From: Ornithodoros turicata
Lineage: Eukaryota > Arthropoda > Arachnida > Ixodida > Argasidae
Assembly: GCF_037126465.1 (NCBI RefSeq)
Contig: NC_088202.1
Coordinates: 125,192,123-125,256,122 of the forward strand
Reading direction: 5' to 3'
Length of the DNA: 64,000 bases
Position 1 is the stretch's first letter; the number at the start of each line of letters is the position of its first letter. The notes under the pieces were generated by a model. The model was given only the letters and a program-made list of their open reading frames with translations, made no database searches and was not told the DNA's origin. Below are positions 22,520 through 33,946 of this stretch, one piece after another. The translations under genes and the position numbers were made by a program.

Positions 22520-24870
22520 AAATGCTTATCCTATTCACCTGCGCGTGTTAGACTTTTCCCATTTTTGCCTGGTAGTAACCTGTCGTTCTATACAAATCAA
22601 TCATTCTCTTTGCAGTGTTACGAAGCAATCTACTAGTATTTCCATGTAAAATACCGTTGAGTATCGGCTTCACTGAGTAATTTAGCATGTTTTCTCGCTC
22701 GATCATCATGTGTGTGTGTGTTATCATCGTCAGCTCAGCTCGTTAAAGCTTCGTTGTTTGTTTAGCATCATCATCTGTGCACGTTACATTGCCCTCGGCA
22801 ACACACGTTGCTCGCGACCAGCTGAAATAGCAAACTGTTCGATATGTGCTGTGGTTGAAACTGGTGCCGCCATCTCGGGAAACGTATTCAAATCGCTAAA
22901 GCCACATCGTGTGGAGAGAGCGTACTAGATTTGAATTGCTGTGAAAGAAAGACTTGGTACGGTATATATATATATCTCAAATGGTGTACGTCAAGAGCCT
23001 GGTGCTCCGGAACCACTATGTGCCAGTCGTCTGGTGGTGAGCTGCTAGCCCATTATGACATGAAGTAAAGCTTCATTTCAGTTACGACCTCCGTCAGTTC
23101 TGCATAAAGAAGTACTTCATTAGGTACATGGACTGTATTTTAATAAGTTGTGGTGTCACAATACCTGTGTAAAGACGTTCAACTTGCCAACATTTTAATT
23201 CCCGTAGACTTCCGCCCAATTCTCACTTCTTCGCCTCTTACATGTGGGATGGTCCCTGGTCATGCTTTGGCGAAGTATGTTCATCCTAGATTATGCATTG
23301 GGTACCACGGAGAGACCACCGTTGGCATTGGACTTGAACTGCGGCACTATAACCATGTGCGCAGTTGTCCAAGTGACAGAACAAGACTCAATGAGGCTTT
23401 GAGGCTCGTTGTGTCAACTTCTTGTGGTTAGTTGTCCTGCTCCAGCTCCAGCTCGTATTACCCACTTCGCCCATACACCAGTTTGTTTGTTTGTTACCTC
23501 TTGTTTCTACTTATCACCACCGAGTCGCCGGATTTTTCCTTCCATTAAACAAAAAAAGAAAAGTGTGTCATGCCTTCCAAAACATGCAGGGGGTCACCGG
23601 CAGCATCTCATTACGACTGAACTGTAAAAGTATCACGACGATAAAGTCTCATGACGGTATTACTCCCCTTAATTCCCAAGTGTCTCATTACGACCAAAAT
23701 CTAAATGCGACCGAAGGTGTCTTATTTCGGGAAAAAACAAAACAAAAAAACGTCCGCCATGTTAGCAATCAGTGCGTTGTATGCTTCCCAGAATGTCCCT
23801 GAGGCGGGTGTGCTCCCATGGCTTGTGTCACAATGGTGTATGCACACAGTATAGTACGTGACAGTGCTTCATACGTCTCCGGTGAAAAATCTTTTTATTT
23901 CCATACTGTGTCATTGGATATTTGTGCCTGTTACATGTATTTGCTCCCAGACTTCGAGCAGCATGCTACTCATTTATTTTGTGAGCAAACTGTTGGTGAT
24001 CATAATTGAAGGGCCACTGCCCAGGAATGTGTATACGAACATCCTCCATTATTCTCCAGTCCCCTCTTCAGCTCAGCAATGGCCACATTGTTTGCTTCAT
24101 AGTTGGTCCGGGCTCTGGTATAAGGAGGGTTTGCTTGCTGGAGATACCGCATGCGCACCTGTAACATGTAAATGCTGATAGTATCATTGTTCCGTTGCTC
24201 GTAAAGGGTAGCAGAGCACTTAAATTTTAGCCACAAATAGGCTTCCTTCACAAGTGAAAACTGGTGTAGGAACTGACAAGGAAGGCAAAAGCAACCCTTG
24301 ACGAGTTTTCCATAGATTCTTAATCTAAGCAACAACAACTTCATTTTGAGATGATGAATGGGGAGTTTCATCGCCAGGGGCGATACTCTACCTCATGAAC
24401 CTAAACAAAACATATGATGTTCTTCGGAAACGAGCATGAAGGTATGTTAGGATACATTCGCTTCCATAACCACCTGATACCAAGAGTAGATTGTGTGAAT
24501 TTTCCAAGAGTACATTTTGAAAGAACATTTGCACATTTAGTTGCAACCTTTGAACATGTATTAACACTTGAATCTTTATTTGTAGCTATTAAACATTTGG
24601 TTCAAATTTCATATTTTACTCGCACAATATAATATAAGCTAGTTATGGATATCAATGACTTGTGTACTTTGACCACTTCATTGTTTGTTACCAGAAGATG
24701 ACAGTCATGTTCCCAATATATGGACTTTTTTCCCACGGTGTACTGCCACAGCTACAGGACTAATCATGTTAAAGAAATGCTCGAGGCCTAGCTTTAGTCG
24801 TGTTAAGTTTTACTCCCTATGTCCTGTAGAGGTGAGTGCAAAAATTTTTTACATCAGGTGTCGCTCACCT
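22520..24870. other. Long stretch without recognisable gene, one weak RT-like frame
   Basis: No host gene is recognised. The frame at 23150-23431 (93 codons) contains VDFRPILTSS then LAKYVHPRL, with spacing like the DFRPI..SS and L..R/K segment of R2-like reverse transcriptases, but no catalytic motif follows. This could be chance. Confidence 0.3.
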
Positions 24871-25065
24871 GGCTGTTGTAGTATATAACCCTTTGGCAGT
24901 CTGCCATGAGCTTACCCGGTGCCATGCTTGGTTGACACCGCAGTTTAGCCCTGAGGGAGTTTTGCCGGCCTTCAGCATGGCTAGTCGTCCTTAGGTCACC
25001 TCGATATGGTAGTTCCACAGCAAGGTTTGGCCTCTTCTGAAGAGCCACTGGTGCTCAAAGTAGGT
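24871..25065. other. Unassigned sequence, possible retroelement segment
   Basis: The stretch with AGCCCTGAGGGAGTTTTGCC and CTTCAGCATGGCTAGTCGTC reads like sequence I associate with tick retroelements, but no terminal structure or domain is visible. Confidence 0.25.
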
Positions 25066-25251
25066 CTGGAGCTGGGCAATGCCAGCATTGCTAGGGCAAG
25101 CTCAGGAAATTTGTGACTGGACTCTGGTGTTTGGGGTATAGTCGTTCCTGCGCACAAGGACCAGCTCCGGTGGCACGAAGAGCAAGGCCAACTATCTTAC
25201 GCACCCATTGCTTGAGTGCTGGGTTCCCTCCATCCCTGTACGAAGTGTGCA

Positions 25252-25322
25252 GAAAAAAGGTGTTGGAAATGTTGAGGTCACAAAATGCAGCGCTGTATAG
25301 AACATTTCCAACACCCTTTTTT
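25252..25322. repeat. Foldback hairpin, GGTGTTGGAAATGTT arms
   Basis: The arm AAAAAAGGTGTTGGAAATGT is matched by AACATTTCCAACACCCTTTT after a ~28-base spacer. It directly abuts the next foldback. Confidence 0.75.
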
Positions 25323-25325
25323 CAA

Positions 25326-25427
25326 TCGAAAATTTCACCTGTGTAGCCGCCGATACTCCGAACAGGGACTATTCCAGAACAGTCTCTGTTCGAAGTATCA
25401 GCGGCTATACAGAGGTGAAATTTTCGA
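25326..25427. repeat. Foldback repeat, TCGAAAATTTCACC arms
   Basis: The left arm TCGAAAATTTCACCTGTGTA then GCCGCCGATACTCCGAACAG is nearly complementary to the right arm ending GGTGAAATTTTCGA. The inner GCCGATA..TCGAACAG core is shared with 20469-20598, so a common family or a shared regulatory/terminal module is likely. Confidence 0.75.
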
Positions 25428-25429
25428 TA

Positions 25430-26202
25430 CAATCTACCCTCACCGGTTCACCGAGTTTTCCACTTTTCCACTCAACATGTTATGCTTCTTCTGCACCTCC
25501 TCCTTTTTTTAAACCAGGGGTCAATAAAAAGGTGAATTTTCAAAGCAGAGCTTTGCAGACACCTCGGGTTCCGACAAGGACCCTAAATACGCGACGTTCG
25601 GATACCCCAATCCGGCCCAAGAACCTATACATACGAGACCACAACCGCGCTAAGTTAAAATGTGTTAAGGTGTGTTTCTCCATCAGTGCCGTCCCGAGGT
25701 TAGCTTCCGTCTGGGGCACGATTACGCGAGGCGTCCCCACCCCTCCCTCAACTAGACGCCCTGTAATCAAAAAAGAAAAAAAAAGCTCATATGCACTTGC
25801 GAGCTCAAAATTCTCTTAATTCTCGTTTTATTGGCCAACCTAGCTCCCGGAACCTGACGTCCGGCGCCCCCTGTGGCGAAGGCGCACGGGGCGGCCGCCC
25901 CTCTCGCCCCTCATCGGAACGGCTCTGGTATTCATATCCGCGACGGTGCGGATATTGAGTGTATCCACACATCCGTGGTCTTTGTAATTGTAGGAAAAAT
26001 CTGCACGACGAAAGAATTATGTTGCAAACGTTTTTATTTTTCAGCATATAGTCTTTCTCCTAAGATCATGTCATTCAGAGTTGTCACAGGCAGTAAAGGC
26101 ACAGCCATGCAAGGGATGACACACCTCGACAGGCCATTTTGGATTCACTGCGTTGTCTCAATTACGGCACCCCCTTGGTGTCGTCGGCAGAGGCACAAAT
26201 GC
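25430..26202. other. No gene seen
   Basis: No recognisable gene. The frame at 25873-26247 (124 codons) runs into the TTAA element downstream and has no domain. Confidence 0.45.
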
Positions 26203-26736
26203 TTAAAGAGACAATCGCATCCGTTAAAGTCGATTTCGAAATTATAGGGTCATTTTATTCCTCGTGCTGACCACGGTATCGAAAATCCCACCCCAAATAG
26301 TGGCCTAGTTTGACTGCTATTCGATGGAATACATGACAAGAGTAGACTTCGGATGTTGAGACCGTGCCGGAATTACCTCTCTGGAAAAACGAGATAGTGT
26401 CACTCCCTATGAAGGAACCAATCAGAACACTGCTTTGAGAAAAGGATTGCCGCGGCCGTGCGAGTCACGGAGCGTCTGGACGGCGCCTTTCCTCTGAATG
26501 CTGCCCTCACACTCCTCCTGTTAGTGAGTGACGTCACGCCGCTGGTACTCTTCTGCAGCTGCGGAAGAAGCGCTGATCTTTAAAACTGAATTGAAATTAA
26601 ATTTAAATTCAACTTAAAGCATCGTCTGATCGGACGAAAAAATAATAACAAAAATAGCCAAGTAGATTGTTCGCCGAAGTCGAACATAGTGGTATCTGTT
26701 TCATATATAGGTTTCCGGATGTGACCGTCCCTTTAA
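26203..26736. mobile_element. TTAA-target MITE (GGGACGGTCGCATCC family)
   Basis: It is flanked by TTAA on each side (26203-26206 and 26733-26736). The ends AAAGAGACAATCGCATCC and GGATGTGACCGTCCCTTT form inverted repeats. The interior is the same as the element at 36439-36955 in opposite orientation, including the CTCTCTGGAAAAACGAGA block. TTAA duplication is typical of piggyBac and Kolobok elements. Confidence 0.85.
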
Positions 26737-26760
26737 TTGCAGACTTCAAAATGTTATATT

Positions 26761-27408
26761 TAGAGCTGAGCGCGGGTGTGGGTATACCCGCGGGTACTCG
26801 CAGTTACCCAGCCCAGGAATTCGCGATCGCTGCAGGTAGTGGGTAATGCGGGCATTACCCGCACTCCATGGCCAACTAAGTGATCCCTCTCTGTCCCCTC
26901 TCCCTACACGCGACGGTACCCTATGTCGTTGGCCGTCGAAATCCATGTGACCATCCAGACATCTGTGACATATACACAGACATATACAAATCCAGACATA
27001 TATGGCTCTCTGTTGAACTGCAGTTTTATTGGCATACGATTGAAGCCGTCCGAGACACGTAGCCAACACTCAGAATGTCCATTGTTTTAAAATAGAAACA
27101 GCGGTAAAGTGGACGAGGGGACGTTCAATAACGAACAGAGGGAGCGCATCCATTGATTTGGGGTAAGGCTGGTGTATCGTGCCCACATCGTCATCTTCAT
27201 CACCCAGAGGGTGAACAAGAAAATGGGGGTTCGAGTTGGCGGCCGAACTCATGTATACCGCTCACTTCCCTCTGCGGGTCTCAATGCGGGTATACAGACA
27301 GCACTGCGGGTGCGGGTCGCCCAGATAAAATTCTTGCGGGTACGGGTCACACACGTGCGGGTACTGAGCGGGCGCGTGTCCAAGTTTGCTTACCCGCACC
27401 CACCTCTA
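26761..27408. mobile_element. hAT MITE with perfect 8-bp TSD
   Basis: Terminal TAGAGCTGAGCGCGGGTGTG on the left pairs with the reverse complement of CCCGCACCCACCTCTA on the right. It is flanked by identical GTTATATT at 26753-26760 and 27409-27416. The interior has many GCGGGTA/TACCCGC words, typical hAT subterminal repeats. At 648 bp it encodes no transposase; frames inside (27153-27518) are repeat shadows. Confidence 0.88.
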
Positions 27409-27416
27409 GTTATATT

Positions 27417-29229
27417 CCTACCCGCAAGCAAGAATGTGACGCGGACATCAGCGAGGATCCATGGGATGCGATGCACCCGCGCACACCTCTTTCTGGAGGC
27501 AGGTTGACCACTCGATAATCTAACTTGCGTTAGCTCCCCCCCCCCCCCAATGTCAGGCCACATCTTCTATACCAGGCCACCCATTCTATACCTATTTAAA
27601 TCAAACCACAAGTTACAACGGCATGTGACACAGCCAAGAGTTGCCTCTGTTTCCCCCTTTCCACCCATACGGAGGTTATTGGGAGTGTAGGCCTGTTCAT
27701 TAAATGGGTTGCTGTGTTTGAGAACGTGTCGTGTTGTCTTTTTCTGTTCCGTGTCTCTGGTTTTATCGTCGTTTTTACAATGTACCAGCTCGCCTGCAGC
27801 CTTGCACTTCTACCAAGAGTGCATAAGAAAAAGCAACCTATCTTCTGTTATATCCGAAAACACACATGTTTTTTCTTTCTTTCTGTCTTGTCAGTTTCGC
27901 GTCATTGTAAATGACTTTTTTCTGCTTTTCAGTTATTCAGAATGCTGTAGCGACTTTTTCCCCATCAAGTTGCGTTTTCTTCAAAAGTGTGAAGCGCAAA
28001 GCGCGGCCGCATAATCACTTTCGTTTGACGTCCCCGGGCCCGCGAGTTGGGTGGCGGCTGCGAAGCCGTTCTCTATCCGGAAGCGTGGTGCTTGATCGAT
28101 GTCCCTTCTCCTGGATTGTCACTTTAAATTTGGCTGGGAAAGGTGCTACCTCGCCTTTCCTTCTTTTTCTGTGAGCATCCTTACAAGAGGACAGACGACG
28201 GTAGTTCTTGGCGAAGCTGGGAGGATGGTTACGGCTGCTTCGGGTTGGTGCGTCTAGTAATTTATAAACAGCTTTCTCTTGAATTTGTAAGAATATTTGT
28301 CGTATAAATGAAATGGCGTATCGATTAGAAAGGGTGGGTTACATTTATGTACTCTCGCGTGCACAGTAAATACAGTGTAACGAAACGACATAGAATTGCC
28401 AGGGTAGTTAATTCGAAACAACGACTAATTCTTGTTTTACAGGAAAGCCACACACCAATTATCCATTTTCTACCCGATTACGGTCATTCTGTCGACTCTC
28501 TTCGAAAGTCTTTGAAAATGATCACATGCAACGCTACAAGGGTGGGTTTGTGCTTACACGAATGTAAACGCGCCTGGCTCTTTTCGCTTTCAAGCATGTG
28601 ATACGTGAATCGGGAATAGTACGTTCCAAAATTATGCTTGAAACGACGGAAAACACTGCTGTTTGATCTCCTAGCTGTGGTTTGGCAAAGTGTCAGTACG
28701 ACGCTTGCACAAACACAAGTCATACCTAGCAGAAGTTGAAGTCACAGGATTGAATACGGCGACGAGAGCGCCCGACAGCGAAAGTGGCAGAAGGCTTCCA
28801 AGCGCACCGGTTCGCCAGGGCAGAACCCGTCGCGCCATCTCTGAAATAAGTCGGAAAGCAGAAGGGCAAAAGAGGGCGCCGCAGCTGTGCTTTCAGTGTC
28901 GCCAGACTGCAGTCACGTTTTTGTCTTTAGAAAGATGGAATACACGGGTTATCTAAGCTCTACCCCTTCATGATGACCTCGAAATCACTAAGGTCATTCA
29001 CTGGAAGTCCACTATGAAGAGTAACGAACAATCACATTGAGTGCTGACCCACACGCAAGTCGGAGAACAATTTATATAACCCCATCCAGCTCTTTGGAGC
29101 GGCAGGTATAGTTTCGGTTTCTGTTTCGGTTGCGCTACGGGAAGCGGGGGATATAAATGTTAATTAGAATAAGTAGCCATGGGCATGTTGTTTGAAACAG
29201 CGTGAATTTTGCGGAGGAGCTTGAATGCA
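27417..29229. other. No gene seen; GC-rich patch
   Basis: A C-run lies at about 27537-27549. The patch at 28020-28140 is CpG-rich compared with its surroundings and could be a promoter or element edge, but no initiating exon is evident. The remaining frames have no recognisable domain. Confidence 0.45.
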
Positions 29230-29272
29230 CATTGAGAGACCCTTCTGCAACCTGCAGAAAGGTCTCTCAATG
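29230..29272. repeat. 43-bp hairpin
   Basis: CATTGAGAGACC followed by CTTCTGCA is matched by TGCAGAAAGGTCTCTCAATG. The stem of about 18 bp has one bulge and a very short loop. It lies just before the target duplication of the hAT element at 29294. Confidence 0.75.
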
Positions 29273-29285
29273 TCCTTACATGTCA

Positions 29286-29293
29286 GGTACCTC
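29286..29293. repeat. 8-bp TSD of outer hAT (left)
   Basis: GGTACCTC, repeated exactly at 31767-31774. Confidence 0.9.
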
Positions 29294-29680
29294 CAGTGAT
29301 GGCCACTAACTACTTCTACAGTAGTTTAACTATAACTACTAACTACTTCGTGATGGAGTAGTTTAACTAGTAGTTCAACTACTTTTCAGGGGAGTAGTTA
29401 AAACTACTTCTTTAATTACTGCAATGTAGTTTAACTACACCTATAACTACTTAACGTTATCCATCAACACCAATCCCTTGTAGTGTTCTTGGACACCTAA
29501 ATATGAATCACAAGCAATGACAAACTTTGGCTCAAGCCACTGCTACGATCGTCAAAGCTTGCGGCGGGATTCTTTCTGTGCCTACGCGATAAACTAAGTT
29601 GCATAATTATTTCACAGCAAATGAGGCTTCACTGGACAACAGTGTTGCGGATTTAAATCCGGGGATTTGATTTAAATCCA

Positions 29681-30247
29681 TCAAAGGGCTCGTGTATTTG
29701 ATTTGGGACTTGATTTACGAGGAAAATATGGCATCGATTTGGATTTGGATTGAATCATATTTTTGACAGATGATTTGGATTTGGATTGAATCACAATTTT
29801 GGCAGATGATTTGGATTTGGATTGAATCACGTTTTTTTCGACGGAATTGGATGTGTATTTGGTCAAGCTCCTGAAGGAAAATGGTTGGATTTTGACTGCT
29901 GCGAAATTTGACGTTGACGGGCGGGCAGATTCTTTGTCAGTCGTATCTGAGGCCGTCTCTGTAATTACGTTTTTACAAGACATTTGGCTGAATTGCATTT
30001 CACATATGTTTACACATGATGCAATGCAACTCTTAATGATGAGAAGGTTTAAAAAATGTTTGGATTTGAGATGGCTTGCCTTGCATCCCGCCATCTTGGT
30101 TCCCAATGTCCCGCCAAAAGTTATGTTTCGTTTAAAAAGAAATCCCATGATTTTTTGATTGCGTCTACAGACACTGTTTGTAGACTGCTTCAAGTTTAAG
30201 AGCTGGTTTGTCTGGTCAGACAGACCACCTCGAAGGCGTATAGCCAT
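29681..30247 (-). other. 188-codon frame in inner hAT, possibly BED-like fragment
   Basis: This is the longest minus-strand frame in the region. It contains KASHLKSKHF, which resembles the histidine end of a BED zinc finger (HLKSKH), and later PSTSNF, like the linker after BED domains in hAT transposases. However, the CxxC half is not in the expected place, and the recognisable transposase end lies on the opposite strand. Either part of the element is inverted or the similarity is chance. Confidence 0.25.
29728..29840. repeat. Tandem GATTTGGATTTGGATTGAAT repeats
   Basis: Three units of about 36 bp, each with GATTTGGATTTGGATTGAAT and a variable T-rich spacer, lie inside the inner hAT. They explain the repeated SKSKSS-like peptide in the minus-strand frame here. 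Confidence 0.85.
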
Positions 30248-30659
30248 CTTCCCTTCCGAGCACTAAAGCTACGTCATGCAATACTCTCACACATAATCAC
30301 ATGGGTAGTTGGATGTCTAATTCACAACGGTATCACAGCTTTCTATAATTTCTTAGAAATGGAACGCATTGGAGAAAGCACACCACTCGTGCACTGAGCT
30401 CAGGCAATGTACGTTCGAGAAAAGGACTACCATACACGTATTTTGTCTGTTTTATTTGTTCTCGGAACTGCGACTGATGTCGCGTTCTGGTGTCCCAATG
30501 ATTGCTAAAAGAAGTCCCGAAATGTCCACATGAGAACCAGTCGTATGAGATCATTGTGTCCAGGAACAGGAATGTGAATGTTGGTTGCCCTTTTTCATAG
30601 TGGCTTGCTTATAGTCAGCTTGGTGCCACCGCAGAACTCGTACCACAGGAACGAACGAC

Positions 30660-30915
30660 GGAATAGTCCTCTATTTAAGCGAGTGTACAGTAAAGGATGA
30701 TGTTGTTTCCCCTCTCTGCTATTGGATGTCCGCAGTGGCCCGCTACCCGCTGCTTTCGGAAGTAGCGAAACATGTATTTGCAGTACCTGCAAGTTCTGGA
30801 GCAGTTGAACGAGTGCTCTCTGCATCCAGCCTGATCAAGACCGCGAAAAGAAACAAGCTGTAGCCAGCTACATTGGAGCAGCTGGTCTTTCTAAACAAGA
30901 ACCTGAGAGAATAAG
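30660..30915 (+). pseudogene. hAT transposase, C-terminal dimerisation domain (broken)
   Basis: Read from 30720, the frame gives YWMSAVARYPLLSEVAKHVF, then AVPASSGAVERVLSASSLIK, then TAKRNKL. A TAG stop follows at 30861-30863, and beyond it the frame resumes with PATLEQLVFLNKNLRE. This is the hAT C-terminal domain: the W..YP.L..A....AVPASS...ERV.S layout, and after it the LEQL.FL.KN helix. The TAG replaces what is usually a Ser codon. No intact DDE catalytic region is readable upstream, so the copy is dead. Confidence 0.85.
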
Positions 30916-31766
30916 ACTGCTTACGCGTGTTGGGCGGATATACTATTGAGTTTGTTATAACACAATTGCGGTGTGCAGCACGTAGCCGTCACATTTAACA
31001 CAACATAATTCCCGGCAGTTGGCTTTATCATATGTGCCGAGTAAGCGTATTTGACAAATATGTTACTCCGATATCCACGTGAAAATAAAATGTCGGTGTC
31101 GACGTTGGCATCGCTATGTTGGCTGTTCATACTCTTCGCTGCAGGTGATATTTATAGGTGTTTGTACCATGTCACGGTCTTATCCAGCGAATGCATGCAG
31201 TAATCCTACGACCTTGTATGGTCAGCTGCATGCTACAGTTATTTCGGGAACTTTAGCCCCCGGATTCGTTGACGGATTTGATGAATCCTGATTTAAAACC
31301 GGATTTGATTGAGCACACCAAAAACAAATCCGGATTTAAAATGATTTGATTTGTCGCCTCAAGTTTAAATCCGGACTTGATTTGGATTATATTTGCGGTG
31401 TTCCGAAAAACATGGATTTGATTTAAATTCGATTTGACTCGTTAAATCCGCAACACTGCTGGACAAGCATTAAAAGTGACGATTTAGTACACATGCACGA
31501 CACAATTGCTCTGCACCTCCGTTCTCATCAAACAAGTAGCTCAAGGTAAAAGTCGGAACCACAATCGTGCATTAAAGCTTGCGGCAAAATCGGAAGTATA
31601 GTTTGCGCCTTTAGTAACCTAACTACTGTAGTTAACTACTTGAAATAGTAGTTTAACTAGTAGTTGCCACTACATTTCTGCAAGTAGTTGATAACTACTT
31701 TTTAACTACAATCTGGTAGTTTAACTAGTAGTTTAACTACATGTATTTAACTACTGGCCATCACTG

Positions 31767-31774
31767 GGTACCTC
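31767..31774. repeat. 8-bp TSD of outer hAT (right)
   Basis: GGTACCTC, identical to 29286-29293. Confidence 0.9.
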
Positions 31775-31959
31775 GTTTTGATGAAAGCTCGATTTACGTT
31801 GTGCAGGTCTTCCGCCATGTACAGCTGTGCCACTTAGGATTTAAAAAAAAAAGTCATTTGTGCACAAACACGTGCTTAAGTCAAGGTCTTGCTATTTTTA
31901 TTTTCCCATTCTAATCCCGCACGTTTGAAATCGCATCCTGTATGCATTTCATTTATATA

Positions 31960-32839
31960 CAGGGTGTCCCAGAAAACGTGTTATTGAATTTTAATACAAA
32001 AACTACGCCACATAGAATCATGCGGTCAATGGCATTTGTTCTTACTAGGTTTTTGCCACCTCCTAATGTGCATGTCATGTAACCTAAGTTTAACTATGTA
32101 AATTTTTGCGAACTGAACTCGGAAAGTTGCCAAGTAAAGGTCAGTTTTTTTACCCCACCAATGTGAAGAGCGTGCTGAATTTACTCAAATTAATGACAAT
32201 TGACATGAATATTCATGAGCTATTGTATCGAGGAAAAAAATAGCCGAAAATCATGCTCTAACGAGCTCGCAGAGGATAGCGCGCGACGAATTTTTCAGCG
32301 GAATCATTGTCAGCCGGACGAAAGGAGGTTGGAAACCCAGCCCACACCGGCATGATAGACAGAGATAACACAGGCATAGCTTATCGCGTCCGGCTTCGGC
32401 TGGAACCATACCTTCCCTCTCCCTATTTCAGGAACTGTCACTTTTTCTACTATCACTCTGTGGGCTGGGTTTCCAACCTCCTGTCGTCGGACTGACAGCG
32501 ATTGCACTCAAAAAGTCCTCGCGCGTTTAACTCAAGTGCCCCGGGAAGGATGATGTTCGGCTATTTTTCCCGACAGGATAGATCCTGAATATCACTGTCA
32601 ATTATCATGAATTTGAGTGAATTCGGCACGCTCTTCATGTTGGTGGGGTAAAAAAGTAACCTTTACTTGGCAAATTTCCGAGTTCACTTCGCAAAAATTT
32701 ACATAATTAAACTTAGGTTACATGACATGCACATCAGGAGGTGGCAAAAGCCTAGTAACAACAAATGCCGTTGACCGCATGATTCTAGGTGGCGTAGTTT
32801 TTTATTAGAATTCAATGACACGTTTTCTGGGACACCCTG
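31960..32839. mobile_element. 880-bp foldback element, CAGGGTGTCCCAGAAAACG ends
   Basis: The whole unit is one long inverted repeat. The outer arms (CAGGGTGTCCCAGAAAACG, TAAACTTAGGTTACATGACA) and inner arms (GGAGGTTGGAAACCCAGCCC) each recur as reverse complements on the right side. Arms of roughly 350-400 bp flank a short centre near 32390-32420. The two short frames at 32307-32507 face each other because of the palindrome. The left flank ends in TA; the right flank starts CA. Superfamily not assigned. Confidence 0.85.
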
Positions 32840-33946
32840 CACATGAGAAGTGCCCGACTGAAAGTTGTATTTCGTCAGTCTGCGGTTCATTGCTCGATAG
32901 TGAAGTCATGTGCGTCTGTGTGTGTTCAGCGAGCATAAGCGGCTGTCCAGGCCCAAACGAAAGCTAAAGAACGCTTTGATGCTCAGAGTCACCGTCCAAA
33001 GTGTCTGAGCTAAATACGCAGCCAATTATTCTTATAGCCAGCGGTGCTGCAGACGTGACGTCAACGTCGGTAACATCCGGGCTCTCTTCTGCCAACCCAT
33101 TAAGTCCTCGTTCATGCATAAAACGTGCTGATTACGTTTTCACAAATCTCAATACATTCCTCAATCATCATTATATTGGTCGCACACCCTCGCGAAGTCC
33201 GCCAAGGGCGCGTTTAGCTTCTCGTTACGTCAAGAGTTGTACTAGTTACTCAGAAGAGGTAATTAAGTTCCAGTTATAGGGTTCACAAAATAATTTAGTT
33301 ACAAGAAAAGTTGTCGAAGCCAAAATGTAATTCGGTTACTCATGGAGCGTATTTAAGTTATTCTTGAGTTACTTCAGGCGGTGTATGTTTAAAATTGGCG
33401 ATATGCTACGTCTCCCGCAGCAATCTATTTAAAAACAATATTGTTGATGTCAGAAATTCTTAATAAGAACCCAGGAGCAAAACCAAGGGAGCAGATATGG
33501 CATCGATGTCAACTTAGTCGCTCTATAGCACTATACGTGGTGCTCATCATGAAAGCGGTACGTAAATATCAACATAAAACAATATGTATACAGGGCGGTT
33601 TTTTATCCCGCAGAATTTTTATAATAAAACACTGAGAGCAGCATAGAAGTGGCTTTCACGGCTGGGTTATGCGGCAAGGCTGCCGTCCTGTCGGAAAACG
33701 TATGTAACTAGCGGACAACTAATTACCTCAAATTGATTAATTAACTTATTCATTATGAGATGTTTTCGTGAAAATGCGTGATAGCAGAATTGGAACAAGT
33801 CGTTATTTAAAATTCGCCCTCTTTGTCAGATATCCTGAAATGAAAAAGTACTTTTAGATACAAATCGCAAAATTTTCCTACGCAAATGAGATGAAAAGGA
33901 GAGAAAGACGTTCGTGTCAGAGGACCACGTGTTTTGAAGCGATGAA
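32840..33946. other. No gene; fragment of a CAGGGCGGTTTTTTATCCCGC repeat
   Basis: At 33592-33720 the sequence ACAGGGCGGTTTTTTATCCC, then GCAGAATTTTTATAATAAAA, looks like one arm of a dispersed foldback repeat that I associate with tick genomes. The partner arm is absent. Around 33235-33370 there are decayed GTAATTAAGTTAC-like words. No gene is recognised. Confidence 0.4.

Larger units (their letters stand above)
29640..31458 (+). mobile_element. Inner hAT element with decayed transposase
   Basis: Ends CAGTGTTGCGG and CCGCAACACTG are flanked by identical CTGGACAA (29632-29639 and 31459-31466), an 8-bp hAT duplication. Subterminal GGATTTGATTTAAATCC-like motifs repeat near both ends. It is 1,819 bp and carries the C-terminal part of a hAT transposase on the plus strand. 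It inserted into a non-autonomous hAT of a different family, so it is the younger of the two. Confidence 0.92.
29294..31766. mobile_element. Outer hAT element (AGTAGTTTAACTA family)
   Basis: Perfect 11-bp ends CAGTGATGGCC and GGCCATCACTG are flanked by identical 8-bp GGTACCTC, the hAT signature. The outer ~150 bp on each side is dense with AGTAGTTTAACTAGTAGTT-like motifs, as in hAT subterminal transposase-binding repeats. Without the nested element it is about 646 bp, so it was a non-autonomous copy. It hosts a second hAT at 29640-31458. Confidence 0.92.

Noticed and set aside
29681..30247. BED-finger transposase N-terminus on the minus strand
   Set aside because: Only HLKSKH and a PSTS linker match; the CxxC pair is not in place and the real transposase end is on the other strand. 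Kept only as a low-confidence feature.
32307..32507. Pair of nearly identical small proteins on opposite strands
   Set aside because: They mirror each other because the region is the centre of a palindromic foldback element.
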